A DNA stretch of 64,000 bases. It comes from Eubacterium sp. (GTDB lineage: Bacteria > Bacillota > Clostridia > Oscillospirales > Acutalibacteraceae). Below, piece after piece: positions 19,401-27,931 of this stretch. The position numbers and the translations under genes are program-made. The stretch is taken from NCBI GenBank assembly GCA_017450645.1, contig JAFSTE010000012.1, positions 1 through 64,000 on the forward strand. The letters run 5' to 3'. A model generated the notes under the pieces. It made no database searches, was not told the DNA's origin, and saw only the letters and a program-made list of their open reading frames with translations. The first letter of the stretch is position 1. The number at the start of each line of letters is the position of its first letter.

Positions 19401-20493
19401 CAACGTTGATACAGACACGATTACGGCTTGCTCAAAGACTTACAAAAACTCATTTGACACCGCTGAGCTTGTTGGCACTACTGTACCGGGCGGATTTATC
19501 GGCTTTACCGCAAACTCAGATTCCGACGACGACGATGACGATTATGATGTTTACGCAGTAGGCGGACTTAACAAAACTATGCTTGCACTGCTCAGAGATG
19601 ACGATTATCCAAGCGACAGCTATGTAAAAAACGGCGATGTTGCAGACGATGAAGACATCGATATCGACGACGAAGAGTACGGCGAAACCGCATACACCCT
19701 TACACTCAAAAACAGCTATCCTGAGATTGATTCGTACACAAGCGTATCGCACGCATACCTGTATAATTATGTACCGATGCACGCTGTTTACGGCGACGTG
19801 GTAGAAGTTGAGATGAGTCCTGATACCGGCTACTATATCACCTCGATTAAAGCAAACGGCACCACGCTATCTAAAAACAGCAAAACTGCAAAGTTTGTTG
19901 TAAGCGGCGACACAACCATCAGCAATACCTCCAAGCTGGTTGCCGGCAAGGTTATAAACCTTAAGCTAAGCAAGTATTCAAACGGCAAGGCTACGCTTAA
20001 ATGGAGCAAGGCTAAAAATGCCGACGGCTACCAGGTACAAAAGTATGTAAGCGGCAAGTGGAAAACCATTAAAACAATCAAAAAGCTTTCTGCTACAAGC
20101 TACACAACCGGTAAGCTGACTGTTGGCAAAAAGGCTAAGTACAGGGTACGCACTTACGGCACCTACAACAAAACAAAGGTTTACGGCGAGGCTGCCGTCA
20201 AGACACTGTACCGTCCTAAAAAGCAGAGTATCACCTCCCTTAAAGGCGCTAAAAAGGCGTTCACAGTTAAGGTTAAAAAGGATTCTAACGCTACAGGATA
20301 TCAAATTGTTTACGCTAAGAATAAGAGCTTTAAAAAGTCCAAAAAGGTTACGATGAAGAGCAGCAATACCTCTAAAAAGGTTACAAAGCTCAAAAAGGGC
20401 AAGTACTATGTAAAGGTACGCTCTTACAAAACAATCGACGGCAAAAGGATTTACGGCGCATATTCAAAGGTTAAAACCGTTAAGGTAAAATAA
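16453..20493 (+). CDS. Large secreted subtilisin-like serine protease (S8) with kelch-like and Fn3-like repeats
   Basis: The 1,346-residue protein has a Sec signal peptide (1-31), an inhibitor-like propeptide (about 35-115), and a subtilase domain with D170 (VVDTGID), H216 (DDNGHGSHCAG) and S591 (NGTSMATPYATG). The serine lies about 375 residues after the histidine, much more than in plain subtilisins, because of an inserted domain of roughly 180 residues (about 385-575). Downstream come an Ig-like segment, a kelch-like stretch (about 750-1070, with KIYLLGGMTY and AVGGL), an Asp-rich tract, and two lysine-rich Fn3-like repeats (about 1165-1346) of a kind common at the ends of clostridial exoproteins. 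There is no LPXTG anchor; the basic tail may bind wall polymers. Likely role is extracellular protein degradation or surface protein processing. Confidence 0.9.
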   Translation: MKHSFKKALALLISVIMILTSIILPSTAFAKDEKEKNYVEGEVIAVMKDSSGKTPIRKSTVSGIFGNGIKLKSTFTFGTKEKAKVAVIKSTTLTTKQLLKQVKNNDAVKYAMPNTIKKASSITDDSYSEYQWALDNKGQNYGTADYDTNAEGLWDDAEQSKDEQIVAVVDTGIDATHEDLKDVVWTNPYGSKLLGKHGMDFSYTIEDGEPTDDNGHGSHCAGIIAAQANNQKGISGINTSNTKIMALKFLDQDGSGTIDAALSCYDYIIRAAKLGANIVACNNSWGGGGTLEELELFDTVYNEMGELGIITFVAAGNESTDISQVIEDDWFGTIIDSPSCCTSPYCITVAATNGKDELASFSNYAKSIVDIAAPGTEILSSVSYNCFNPTIYTDSQRDELCAYYQNYNSDILADEFGYPQVVPLTIDNAGQNYEITQGVNGFGLDGKALQIKFTDDIDEDDVRYYAVEFPFTVADPTKEYSISLINKGNNEFEAIAFDKPATYDSNKILEDFEFDMDMYLFGSKEDNYWSHSIANISSENEGYVKATNRKLVILFAISKKDTVVTFDDFAVSAQLENFDAFGKYDFYNGTSMATPYATGAAALIKNANPEATTLDVINIIKNTGRYSEALADKTQNGKVLSLDDITKMPPMIAKAEYNEDGNVEITGSFKSITKVTANGNVVTPKKTEGNKIIVPDANYNTKKTTFKVTNAYGSDEYTAFLSNKPEFNVSLVDTAPNVDGGFAVNAGENAYFVSDIGMVSAVGYDEYEKSYFCYEVGCVDWYEIFGDLGAGYVSAVAYRSNKLYITGVVPIMSQYSGAIIGYENAFFCYDINTGETKLITNDVPDNAIYGASLAVYKGKIYLLGGMTYLSDQYDCYDTMYRFNESTKSFTKLSTKLPEGRAYSQYVQYKDKLVGVYGANDAGTLPQIIVYDGTGWTKSSVNLDSENYYDFGTTKIYYGNIGYGNGGVFMNGAYVYGVGDSFTYNVDTDTITACSKTYKNSFDTAELVGTTVPGGFIGFTANSDSDDDDDDYDVYAVGGLNKTMLALLRDDDYPSDSYVKNGDVADDEDIDIDDEEYGETAYTLTLKNSYPEIDSYTSVSHAYLYNYVPMHAVYGDVVEVEMSPDTGYYITSIKANGTTLSKNSKTAKFVVSGDTTISNTSKLVAGKVINLKLSKYSNGKATLKWSKAKNADGYQVQKYVSGKWKTIKTIKKLSATSYTTGKLTVGKKAKYRVRTYGTYNKTKVYGEAAVKTLYRPKKQSITSLKGAKKAFTVKVKKDSNATGYQIVYAKNKSFKKSKKVTMKSSNTSKKVTKLKKGKYYVKVRSYKTIDGKRIYGAYSKVKTVKVK

Positions 20494-20495
20494 CA

Positions 20496-20521
20496 AAAAG
20501 CACCCGAAAGGGTGCTTTTGT
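20496..20521 (+). terminator. Terminator of the subtilase gene
   Basis: AAAAGCACCC GAAA GGGTGCTTTT, a perfect ten-base-pair stem with a GAAA loop. Confidence 0.9.
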
Positions 20522-20526
20522 TAATT

Positions 20527-20560
20527 CGGAATTGAGGGTGGACTCCGTCCACACCTGATT
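20527..20560 (-). repeat. Dispersed GGTGTGGAC palindrome, copy 1
   Basis: GGGTGGAC TCC GTCCACACC forms a hairpin, flanked by GAATT and CTGATT. Its reverse complement closely matches 60669-60700. It lies between a terminator and the end of hisF and has no coding content. Confidence 0.7.
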
Positions 20561-20592
20561 ATAATTGTCGTGCACAGTAAGTAACCGCAAGC

Positions 20593-21351
20593 TTAAAACC
20601 TGACAGAAATATTATTTTCGTGAAGGTATTTTTTAAGCTCGGGGATTGGCAGCTCGCCGAAGTGGAAAAGGCTTGCTGCAAGGACTGCGTCGGCTTTACC
20701 GCGCGAGAGCACATCCGTAAAATGCTCGGCTTTGCCCGCACCGCCCGAAGCGATTACGGGGATACCTACATTTTCGCTGACCGCTCTTGTAAGCTCGATG
20801 TCGTAACCCGTCTTTTGACCGTCCTGGTCCATAGAGGTCAGCAGGATTTCGCCCGCTCCCCTTTCATACGCTTCTTGCGCCCACTTAACGGCGTCTATGC
20901 CCGTAGGCACTCTGCCGCCGTTTAAGTAAACCTCAAAGCCGCCGTCGTCAGTTCTCTTTGCGTCGATAGCGCACACAACGCACTGCGAGCCGAATTTGTA
21001 CGCCGCGTCGTTAATGAGCTGCGGATTTCTTACTGCGGCGGAGTTTACGGAAACCTTGTCCGCGCCTGCGCGCAGTATCTCTTTAAAATCTTCGGTGGTC
21101 TTAATGCCGCCGCCAACGGTAAACGGAATAAACACCGTATCCGCCACGCGCTCAACTATATCGAGCATAGTGCTTCTGCCCTCGTGGCTCGCCATAATGT
21201 CGAGCAGCACAAGCTCGTCAGCGCCCTGCTTATCGTAAGCTGCAGCGCACTCTACGGGGTCGCCCGCGTCGATAATATTTACAAAAGAAACGCCCTTAAC
21301 CACTCTGCCGTTTTTAACATCAAGGCAGGGTATAATTCTTTTTGCGTACAT
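20593..21351 (-). CDS. hisF: Imidazole glycerol phosphate synthase, cyclase subunit
   Basis: The 252-residue TIM-barrel protein shows the HisF opening [16 protein letters not shown] with catalytic D11, the phosphate-binding VGGGIKT and the second catalytic aspartate in LLTSMDQDG. It uses ammonia from HisH to convert PRFAR into imidazole glycerol phosphate and AICAR. Its ribosome binding site AAGGAGG lies inside the last codons of hisH, one base separates hisH's stop from its ATG, and the pair is translationally coupled. No other histidine gene is in the window, so the pathway is split on this chromosome. A sugar-amination role, as in some O-antigen loci, is not supported by neighbours. Confidence 0.95.
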   Translation of the reverse strand: MYAKRIIPCLDVKNGRVVKGVSFVNIIDAGDPVECAAAYDKQGADELVLLDIMASHEGRSTMLDIVERVADTVFIPFTVGGGIKTTEDFKEILRAGADKVSVNSAAVRNPQLINDAAYKFGSQCVVCAIDAKRTDDGGFEVYLNGGRVPTGIDAVKWAQEAYERGAGEILLTSMDQDGQKTGYDIELTRAVSENVGIPVIASGGAGKAEHFTDVLSRGKADAVLAASLFHFGELPIPELKKYLHENNISVRF

Positions 21352-21352
21352 A

Positions 21353-21961
21353 TTAGCCCTCCTTAATGAAATTTCTAAGTAAGTTCAGCCCCGCTTCGCC
21401 GCTTTTTTCGGGGTGGAACTGCGTTGCAGCAACCTTACCGCGCTCAACGGCGCACTGAATCTCGACGCCGTACTGCGTAACGCCCGACACAATGCTTTTA
21501 TCTGCGTCTGCAAGGTAATATGAGTGAACGAAATAAAAATACGAATTATCGGGCGTACCGTCAAAGAGTCCGCCGTTTTGCTTAATCTCGACGGAATTCC
21601 AGCCCATATGCGGAACCTTTAGCCCTTTGTCCTTAGGGATAGTGGTAATGCTGCCTTTAAAAACGCCAAGACCGTCAACGCCCGGGCTCTCGTCGCTCTT
21701 TTCAAAAAGGAGCTGTAATCCAAGGCAAATGCCCAAAAACTTTTTATCGCCCGAAGCAGCGCGTTTAATAGTATCCTCTAAACCGCCGCGCCTGATAGAA
21801 TCCATAGCGTCGCCGAACGAGCCTACGCCCGGCAGAATAACATGGCTTGCGCTGTCAATAATTTTGCTGTCGCTTGTAATCACGCTTTCGGCACCGAGAA
21901 AGTCCAGCGCCTTCTTAACGCTCTGCAGATTTCCCGCACCGTAATCAATTATTGCAATCAT
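21353..21961 (-). CDS. hisH: Imidazole glycerol phosphate synthase, glutamine amidotransferase subunit
   Basis: The 202-residue class I amidotransferase has nucleophile C79 in [11 protein letters not shown] and the His-Glu pair in QFHPEKSG near the C-terminus. It releases ammonia from glutamine and channels it to HisF. The start is ATG 21961, six bases after TTTGGAG; an in-frame TTG four codons earlier overlaps the ribosome binding site. A consensus promoter lies just upstream at 21991-22019. Confidence 0.95.
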   Translation of the reverse strand: MIAIIDYGAGNLQSVKKALDFLGAESVITSDSKIIDSASHVILPGVGSFGDAMDSIRRGGLEDTIKRAASGDKKFLGICLGLQLLFEKSDESPGVDGLGVFKGSITTIPKDKGLKVPHMGWNSVEIKQNGGLFDGTPDNSYFYFVHSYYLADADKSIVSGVTQYGVEIQCAVERGKVAATQFHPEKSGEAGLNLLRNFIKEG

Positions 21962-21990
21962 ATCTGTCTCCAAAAAAATAATATATAGGT

Positions 21991-22019
21991 ATTATATATA
22001 TAAAGTATTATGATGTCAA
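21991..22019 (-). promoter_or_regulatory. Promoter of hisH-hisF
   Basis: On the minus strand TTGACA (22019-22014) and TATAAT (21996-21991) are 17 bases apart, a perfect consensus. The leader is too short for attenuation. Confidence 0.85.
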
Positions 22020-22049
22020 ATAATTTGTAGTAATAACTACCACCAAATC

Positions 22050-22074
22050 AAAAACAACTCCGCAAGGGAGTTGT
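22050..22074 (-). terminator. Terminator of tRNA-Ser
   Basis: On the minus strand CAACTCC CTTGC GGAGTTG is followed by TTTTTGATTT, directly downstream of the tRNA. Confidence 0.85.
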
Positions 22075-22082
22075 CTTGTGTT

Positions 22083-22171
22083 TGGCGGAGACGGTGGGAT
22101 TCGAACCCACGTGCCCGTTAAGGCAAACGCATTTCGAGTGCGCCCCGTTATGACCACTTCGATACGTCTCC
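22083..22171 (-). tRNA. tRNA-Ser (anticodon CGA)
   Basis: On the minus strand GGAGACG at 22171 pairs with CGTCTCC at 22093-22087. The anticodon loop CTCGAAA gives CGA, reading UCG. A long variable arm (GCCTTAACGGGC region) and the T loop GGTTCGAATCC are typical of class II serine tRNAs. The 3-prime CCA is encoded at 22085-22083. Confidence 0.97.
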
Positions 22172-22191
22172 GTAAATATTTTACTTTTGCT

Positions 22192-22220
22192 ATTTTAGCA
22201 TTATAATTTGTATTTGTCAA
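22192..22220 (-). promoter_or_regulatory. Promoter of tRNA-Ser
   Basis: On the minus strand TTGACA (22220-22215) and TAAAAT (22197-22192) are 17 bases apart, about 20 bases before the mature 5-prime end. Confidence 0.75.
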
Positions 22221-22274
22221 TTATGAATTTATATGTTATTATATATTATAATCAATTCCTTTTGGAGTAACATT

Positions 22275-23315
22275 ATGTTTAACAAAATCATAGCCTATAT
22301 GAAAAGTAAAAACATTACGACGGTGAAGGTAATCACCGTTATTTGTCTTGTTATCTTAGCGGCAATTTTTTATAAAAATGTTATTTGGACCTCGATGACC
22401 TACAACAACGCAAACGAGCTGCTCAAGGCTGAGCAGTACGAGAGCGCCGAGGAACTCTTTATTAAGCTCGACGATTACAAGGACAGCAAAAAGCTTGCTA
22501 AAAAAAGCAAGAACCTACGCCTTGACATAGAGCTTAACAAGGCTATCGACTATATGCACGACGAAGAATATTCGCTCGCGCTGCCGATACTAAAGGAGCT
22601 CGGGGACTACAAAATCTCGAAATCGCTGTTTAAACAGTGCATCGTCCTGCTTGAGGACCAAAACAAAAACAACCGCGTTGACCCCGCTTATACGGAGTTT
22701 TACAAGGCTGCAAAAAAAGAGATAAAAAAATACGGCTTACCCAAGGTCATTAAAGACGAAAGACATAAAAAGTCGTACACCGTTTCGGGCGTTTGCCTTA
22801 TTACGCTGTTTGACTTTAACAGAGACGGCAAAAGCGAGCTTATCGTCGCGCACCGCACCGACAGCGGCGATTTTAAATACAAAATCTACACTTACCATAA
22901 AGGCGAAAGGCATATTGTTTTAGAAAACTCGTTTAACACAAGAAACGGTTATCAGGCGTTCGAGGTATTCAGCGCGTCCGAGGGCAATTTAGTGTACCTT
23001 GGCTCGTACGACAGCGGTCGCTCGGTCGAAATAAAAGACGACGACTCCGAAACTACGCTCACTTGGAAAAAAGAGGGCTCGAAGTACTATCTTAATTCAG
23101 AGTCAGTTAGCAAAAAGAAGTACAAAAAGTCTGTTGTAAAATACAACAAAACCGCAGTTTACAACGGCTCGCCGATTGAAAACTTCAAGAACAATGCAGA
23201 CGGATTTTACATCTACTGCACCGACCATCTGAGCGAAGCCGCAGCGCTCAACCTCGCGTCGCAGACCGAGGAGTGCTACAACACCCTAAAGACTTCGTAT
23301 GACAGAACAAAATAA
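22275..23315 (+). CDS. Membrane-anchored repeat protein, function unknown
   Basis: The 346-residue protein starts at ATG 22275, seven bases after TTTGGAG. It has a transmembrane helix at about 20-37 (VITVICLVILAAIFY) and then units of the form EQYESAEELFIKLDDYKDSK and EEYSLALPILKELGDYK (about 50-125), a TPR/Sel1-like helical repeat common in clostridial membrane proteins. The C-terminal two thirds contains LFDFNRDGKSELIVAHR near 178, an FG-GAP or EF-hand-like DxDxDG loop that may bind calcium. It is probably exposed outside the cell. The lipase gene follows after 40 bases and may be cotranscribed. No enzymatic function is suggested. Confidence 0.75.
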   Translation: MFNKIIAYMKSKNITTVKVITVICLVILAAIFYKNVIWTSMTYNNANELLKAEQYESAEELFIKLDDYKDSKKLAKKSKNLRLDIELNKAIDYMHDEEYSLALPILKELGDYKISKSLFKQCIVLLEDQNKNNRVDPAYTEFYKAAKKEIKKYGLPKVIKDERHKKSYTVSGVCLITLFDFNRDGKSELIVAHRTDSGDFKYKIYTYHKGERHIVLENSFNTRNGYQAFEVFSASEGNLVYLGSYDSGRSVEIKDDDSETTLTWKKEGSKYYLNSESVSKKKYKKSVVKYNKTAVYNGSPIENFKNNADGFYIYCTDHLSEAAALNLASQTEECYNTLKTSYDRTK

Positions 23316-23355
23316 AGCAATAACCCCTTGGCAAATAAATATGCTGGAGGATATT

Positions 23356-24528
23356 ATGAGAAAGGTGAAAGGATTAATCTGCGCTATGCTTGCAGTGGCG
23401 ATGCTTTTTGCATCCTGCGCAAGAGCGCCGCAAAAAATCGAGCAAGAGGAATTTGTAACAAACTATCCGTACATATTCTGTCACGGGCTTTCGGGCTGGG
23501 GCAGCTACGACAAGCAGAACAAGTACCTTAAATACTGGGGAATGTTCGGCGGCGACTTATTGAAGTATCTTAACAAAGAGGGCTTTGAGTGTTACAGCGC
23601 GTCCGTCGCACCGACAGGCAGCGAATGGGACAGAGCGTGCGAGCTGTACGCGCAGCTTACGGGCAGCGTAGTTGACTACGGTGCAGAGCACAGCAAGCGT
23701 TGCAAACACGACAGATTCGGAACCGACTTCAGCGACAAGCCTCTTATCGACAAATGGGACAGCGAGCACAAAATCAACCTCCTCGGTCACTCGTTCGGCG
23801 GCGCGACCGTGCGCCAGATGTGCGAGCTGCTTGCAAACGGCAGCGAAGCGGAGCAAAAGGCGACCGACAAGGACGACCTCTCCCCTCTTTTTGAAGGCGG
23901 AAAGGCGGACTGGGTTTACTCGATTACCGCGCTTGCCGCTCCGATGAACGGCACGACCGCTTACGATATCGACAGCACGCAGTCTGTCGGCACCGACTTT
24001 AAGTCAAAGATGTACGACAAGCTTTCCGCTATGATTGCATCGGGCACAAAAGAGGACGCGGACGGCAGAGTCGACTACGACAACGCGAATTACGATATGC
24101 TTATCGACAACGCAAAGGCGTTTAACGAGCGCGTTGAGACGCTGGAAAATGTGTATTATTTTTCAATCCCCTGCTGCTCTACTATTGAAGCCGAGGACGG
24201 CACGCACGCCCCCGACAAGAGCAAGACGGAGTCAATGTTTGTTAAGACCTCGATGCTTATGGGTAATTTTACGGAAACGACACCCGGCGGCGAAGTGATT
24301 GACGAAAAATGGTTTATGAACGACGGACTTGTTAACACAATTTCGGCAACAGCACCGTTTAACGCGCCGCAAACCGAGTACAAGGAAGGCGAAGTCGAGC
24401 GCGGAATATGGAACATTATGCCGACCTACGACGGCGACCATATGTCGCTGCAGGGCGGACTGTTCAAGAAAAATGATGTAAAAGAATTCTACACCAAGCA
24501 CCTTACAATGATTAACAAATTAACCTAA
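23356..24528 (+). CDS. Lipoprotein triacylglycerol lipase (alpha/beta hydrolase)
   Basis: The 390-residue product starts at ATG 23356 just after GGAGG; an upstream in-frame start at 23299 lies inside the previous gene. The signal peptide ends in LFASC with lipidated C21. YIFCHGLSGWGSYD provides the oxyanion region, GHSFGG the nucleophile S146, and DGDHMSLQ the catalytic histidine H362. The segment HSKRCKHDRFGTDF preceding the nucleophile resembles the extra zinc-containing region of staphylococcal and Geobacillus lipases (families I.5/I.6). It should hydrolyse esters of long-chain fatty acids at the cell surface. Substrate range is not visible. Confidence 0.88.
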   Translation: MRKVKGLICAMLAVAMLFASCARAPQKIEQEEFVTNYPYIFCHGLSGWGSYDKQNKYLKYWGMFGGDLLKYLNKEGFECYSASVAPTGSEWDRACELYAQLTGSVVDYGAEHSKRCKHDRFGTDFSDKPLIDKWDSEHKINLLGHSFGGATVRQMCELLANGSEAEQKATDKDDLSPLFEGGKADWVYSITALAAPMNGTTAYDIDSTQSVGTDFKSKMYDKLSAMIASGTKEDADGRVDYDNANYDMLIDNAKAFNERVETLENVYYFSIPCCSTIEAEDGTHAPDKSKTESMFVKTSMLMGNFTETTPGGEVIDEKWFMNDGLVNTISATAPFNAPQTEYKEGEVERGIWNIMPTYDGDHMSLQGGLFKKNDVKEFYTKHLTMINKLT

Positions 24529-24560
24529 ACTATCCACTGTCCGCTAACCACTATCCACTA

Positions 24561-24593
24561 AAAAGGAGCTATCAAAACGATAGCTCCTTTTTG
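24561..24593. terminator. Bidirectional terminator between lipase and purB
   Basis: AAAAGGAGCTATC and GATAGCTCCTTTT form a 13-base-pair stem with a T run on the plus strand and an A/T-rich flank on the other; it ends one base before the purB stop codon. Confidence 0.9.
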
Positions 24594-26027
24594 TTATACA
24601 TTGATTTCTACTTCTACGCCGAGAAGGTCTTTGTTTTCGTCAAGTATCGGTTTAATAACCTCGTTAAGAAAATCGGCGGTTTGCTCAGGCGCTCTGCCCA
24701 CAAAATTCTCGGGTTTGAGAATTGCGAGGATTTCCTCCTTAGTGGTCATAAACGCGGGGTCAGCGGCAATCCTGTCAACAAGGTCATTTTTGCCGCCCTC
24801 GACCTTAACAACCGCGCCGGCAGCCATAGAGTGCTGACGGATTTTTTCGTGCAATTCCTGACGGTCGCCGCCCTTTTTAACGGCGTCCATCATAATATTT
24901 TCGGTAGCCATAAACGGAAGCTCGCTCATAAGTCTTGCCTCAATCACCTTGGGGTAAACCACAAGTCCGCTCGTGACATTAATGAAAAGGTCAAGTATTC
25001 CGTCGATTGCAAGAAACGCTTCTGCAACCGAAACGCGCTTATTAGCCGAGTCGTCAAGCGTTCTCTCGAACCACTGCGCAGAAGCCGTCCACGCGGGATT
25101 GAGCGCGTCAATCATAACATATCTCGAAAGCGACGCAATACGCTCGCTGCGCATAGGATTACGCTTATACGCCATAGCCGACGAGCCGATTTGGTTTTTC
25201 TCGAACGGCTCTTCAATCTCCTTTAAATTCTGGAGAAGGCGAAGGTCGTTAGAAAACTTGCAGCAGGACTGCGCAATCAGCGCAAGGCAGTTACAAACAA
25301 TAGTGTCGAGCTTTCTTGCATAGGTCTGGCCGCTTACCGGGAAGCAAGCCTTAAAGCCCATCTTTTCGGCAATCTTTTTATCAAGCTCCTTGCACTTTTC
25401 GTGGTCGCCGTCAAAGAGCTCGAGGAAGGACGCCTGTGTGCCCGTTGTACCCTTTGAGCCTAGAAGCATAAGGGTGTCGAGAACATGGTCAACCTCGTTT
25501 AAATCCATCACCAGGTCCATAAGCCAGAGCGTTGCGCGCTTGCCCACTGTTGTAGGCTGTGCGGGCTGAAAGTGAGTAAAGCCGAGACACGGCATATCCT
25601 TATACTCGTCCGCAAACTTAGCAACGCCTGCGATAGCGTTAACAAGCTTTTTCTTAACAAGCAGGAGCGCTTCGCGCATTGTAATTACATCGGTGTTGTC
25701 ACCGACATAGCACGAGGTTGCGCCGAGGTGGATAATCGGTCTCGCTGTCGGGCACTGCTCGCCGTAAGCGTGAACATGGCTCATTACATCGTGGCGAAAC
25801 TTCTTTTCGTACTCGCGGGCAACATCGTAGTTAATGTCGTCGGCGTGCGCCTTAAGCTCCTCAATCTGTTCTTTAGTAACGCTGAGTCCGAGCTCGTTTT
25901 CAGCCTCGGCAAGAGCAATCCAGAGCTTACGCCAGGTTTTAAACTTAAAGTCGGGTGAATAGATATACTGCATTTCCTTGCTGGCATAGCGCGCAGCGAA
26001 GGGTGAGTTATAAATATCGTTAGCCAT
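24594..26027 (-). CDS. purB: Adenylosuccinate lyase
   Basis: The 477-residue enzyme belongs to the fumarase/aspartase superfamily, with the signature GSSAMAYKRNPMRSE starting at residue 281. It cleaves SAICAR to AICAR and adenylosuccinate to AMP. The start is ATG 26027, one base after the purC stop, with GTAGGAC as a modest ribosome binding site inside the end of purC. It is the last gene of dapF-purC-purB and ends at a strong bidirectional terminator. Its substrate is the product of the adjacent purC gene, giving two consecutive pathway steps. Confidence 0.96.
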   Translation of the reverse strand: MANDIYNSPFAARYASKEMQYIYSPDFKFKTWRKLWIALAEAENELGLSVTKEQIEELKAHADDINYDVAREYEKKFRHDVMSHVHAYGEQCPTARPIIHLGATSCYVGDNTDVITMREALLLVKKKLVNAIAGVAKFADEYKDMPCLGFTHFQPAQPTTVGKRATLWLMDLVMDLNEVDHVLDTLMLLGSKGTTGTQASFLELFDGDHEKCKELDKKIAEKMGFKACFPVSGQTYARKLDTIVCNCLALIAQSCCKFSNDLRLLQNLKEIEEPFEKNQIGSSAMAYKRNPMRSERIASLSRYVMIDALNPAWTASAQWFERTLDDSANKRVSVAEAFLAIDGILDLFINVTSGLVVYPKVIEARLMSELPFMATENIMMDAVKKGGDRQELHEKIRQHSMAAGAVVKVEGGKNDLVDRIAADPAFMTTKEEILAILKPENFVGRAPEQTADFLNEVIKPILDENKDLLGVEVEINV

Positions 26028-26028
26028 A

Positions 26029-26739
26029 TCAGTCAAGTCCTACTCTTTTCATCATCTCGGCATACGCCTCTTCTACGCCGCCCATATCTCTGCGGAAGCG
26101 GTCCTTGTCGAGCTTTTCGTGTGTGTTGATATCCCAGAAGCGGCAGGTGTCGGGGCTGATTTCGTCAGCGAGAACAATCTTGCCGTCGGAGGTCTTACCG
26201 AACTCAAGCTTAAAGTCGATAAGTTCAACGCCGATAGACGCGAAGTACTCTTTAAGTACATCGTTTACCTTAAAGGCAAGGGTCTTAATCTCCTCTACCT
26301 CTTCTCTTGTAGCAAAGCCGCAGGAAACAGCGTGGTAGCCGTTAATGAGCGGGTCGCCGAGTTCGTCATCTTTGTATGAAAACTCAATGGAAGGACAAAC
26401 AAAATCCATACCTTCTTCAAGACCGAGGCGCTTACAAATCGAGCCTGCGGCGCGGTTACGGATGATAACCTCGAGAGGTACGATAGTAACCTTTCTTACA
26501 GCGGTTTCTCTGTCGGAGAGTTCCTCAACAAAGTGAGTCGGAACTCCGTTCTTTTCGAGAATCTGCATAAGGTAGTTTGACATTTTGTTGTTTACAACGC
26601 CCTTGCCGACGATAGTACCCTTCTTCTCGCCGTTAAACGCAGTAGCGTCGTCCTTGTAGTCAACGATTACGATGTCGTCGTTATCAGTTGCCCAAACCTT
26701 TTTTGCTTTGCCCTCGTAGAGCTGAGTAGTTTTAGTCAT
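26029..26739 (-). CDS. purC: SAICAR synthetase (phosphoribosylaminoimidazole-succinocarboxamide synthase)
   Basis: The 236-residue protein shows the PurC opening [12 protein letters not shown], the [13 protein letters not shown] region, and the nucleotide-binding signature [15 protein letters not shown]. It condenses CAIR with aspartate using ATP. AAGGAGG precedes the ATG by seven bases. It lies 32 bases downstream of dapF and one base from purB. Confidence 0.97.
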   Translation of the reverse strand: MTKTTQLYEGKAKKVWATDNDDIVIVDYKDDATAFNGEKKGTIVGKGVVNNKMSNYLMQILEKNGVPTHFVEELSDRETAVRKVTIVPLEVIIRNRAAGSICKRLGLEEGMDFVCPSIEFSYKDDELGDPLINGYHAVSCGFATREEVEEIKTLAFKVNDVLKEYFASIGVELIDFKLEFGKTSDGKIVLADEISPDTCRFWDINTHEKLDKDRFRRDMGGVEEAYAEMMKRVGLD

Positions 26740-26771
26740 AATGTTTGCCTCCTTGATTTTATGTTAAATAA

Positions 26772-27611
26772 TTATAGCTTAATTTCGCCCTCAAAAACGG
26801 TGGTAGCAGGTCCCGTCATAAATACGCTGTCGCTATCTTTACCGCTCCAGCTTATCTGAAGGTCACCGCCGAGGAGATGTACGGTAACATCGTTATCGCA
26901 AAGCCCGTTAAGCATTCCGGCAACGGCGCTCGCGCACGCGCCCGTACCGCAGGCAAGGGTTTCGCCCGAGCCGCGCTCCCAAACACGCATTTCGAGGTTC
27001 TTTCTGTCCTGTACAAAAATGAATTCTGTATTTGTTCTGTCGGGAAAGACTTTGTTATTTTCAAAGAGTCTGCCCACCCTTTCAAGCGGGAAGTCCTTCG
27101 GCGAATAGTCGATAAACACAACAGCGTGAGGATTACCCATAGACACGCAGGTCATTTTATACTCCGTACCGTCTACAGTAATAGGCACGCTTATTGCGCG
27201 CTCGCCCTCGCAGAGAACGGGTATTTTACTGCACTCAAGAATAGGAGCGCCCATATCAACCTTAGCGCTTACAACCTCGCCGTCCTCTACCGTAACATCA
27301 ATGTACTTAACGGCGCCCATCGACTCGATAGAGATAGAGGTGTTTTGTGTAAGCTTATGGTCGTAGACATATTTTGCAACGCATCTTATGCCGTTGCCGC
27401 ACATAGCGCCCCTCGAGCCGTCGGCGTTATACATAACCATTTCAAACTCGGCTTTGGTTCCCTTTTTGATAATAATTATTCCGTCGCCGCCGATACCGAA
27501 ATGTCTGTCGGAAAGTGCTATTGCCGCCGCGGTTTCGTCGGGTATGTTCTGCTCAGTACAGTCAAAGTAAACATAGTCGTTTCCGCAGCCGTGCATCTTA
27601 GTAAACTTCAT
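26772..27611 (-). CDS. dapF: Diaminopimelate epimerase
   Basis: The 279-residue enzyme interconverts LL- and meso-diaminopimelate for lysine and peptidoglycan. The two catalytic cysteines are C71 in MCGNGIRC and the cysteine of ACGTGACAS near residue 217. The start is ATG 27611 with a GCGGTG site six bases before; an in-frame GTG three codons earlier is part of that site. It heads the operon with purC and purB, an unrelated pathway combination, suggesting simple growth-linked coexpression. Confidence 0.96.
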   Translation of the reverse strand: MKFTKMHGCGNDYVYFDCTEQNIPDETAAAIALSDRHFGIGGDGIIIIKKGTKAEFEMVMYNADGSRGAMCGNGIRCVAKYVYDHKLTQNTSISIESMGAVKYIDVTVEDGEVVSAKVDMGAPILECSKIPVLCEGERAISVPITVDGTEYKMTCVSMGNPHAVVFIDYSPKDFPLERVGRLFENNKVFPDRTNTEFIFVQDRKNLEMRVWERGSGETLACGTGACASAVAGMLNGLCDNDVTVHLLGGDLQISWSGKDSDSVFMTGPATTVFEGEIKL

Positions 27612-27931
27612 ATTATTCACCGCAATTAATCTTATTTTTAAGAATATATGTATTATAGCATATTATACAAAAAAGTAGCAATAGTCAATTACTTATAAAA
27701 TTATAAGCCGTAAAAATTAGCCTTTTGTTAATCTGTCACAAAAAAGCTGAACAAATTTGTTTATCTTGTACAAGTTTTGAAAAAATTTTTAAAATTCTTG
27801 TAACAAAATAACCAAATACCACTTGAATTTACAATCTATCTCTGTTATTATATATTTATAAATATACTATAGTGGAAAATTATATTTAAAACTATGTGCA
27901 TTTAACAAGAATTAACACAAGGAGAATAATT
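27612..27931. promoter_or_regulatory. Divergent dapF / glgB control region
   Basis: This 320-base AT-rich gap holds no gene. For glgB, TTGAAT (27823-27828) and TATTAT (27846-27851) are 17 bases apart. For dapF, on the minus strand, TTGACT (27688-27683) and TATAAT (27667-27662) are 15 bases apart, with a second TATAAT nearby. Runs of A and T around 27770-27800 (TTTTGAAAAAATTTTTAAAATT) could bend DNA. No riboswitch or clear operator was seen. Confidence 0.6.

Noticed and set aside
20593-21961. hisH/hisF as sugar-amination (surface polysaccharide) genes
   Set aside because: No PseA/WbpG-like partner or glycosyltransferase genes are nearby, and both proteins show all normal histidine-pathway residues.
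24529-24560. Short ACTATCCACT-type direct repeats before the lipase terminator
   Set aside because: Two imperfect 9-10 base units (ACTATCCACT) are too little to call a repeat family, and no other copy was seen in the window.
27612-27931. Possible riboswitch before glgB
   Set aside because: The 5-prime leader predicted from the promoter is only about 75 bases and AT rich, with no conserved riboswitch core or terminator hairpin.
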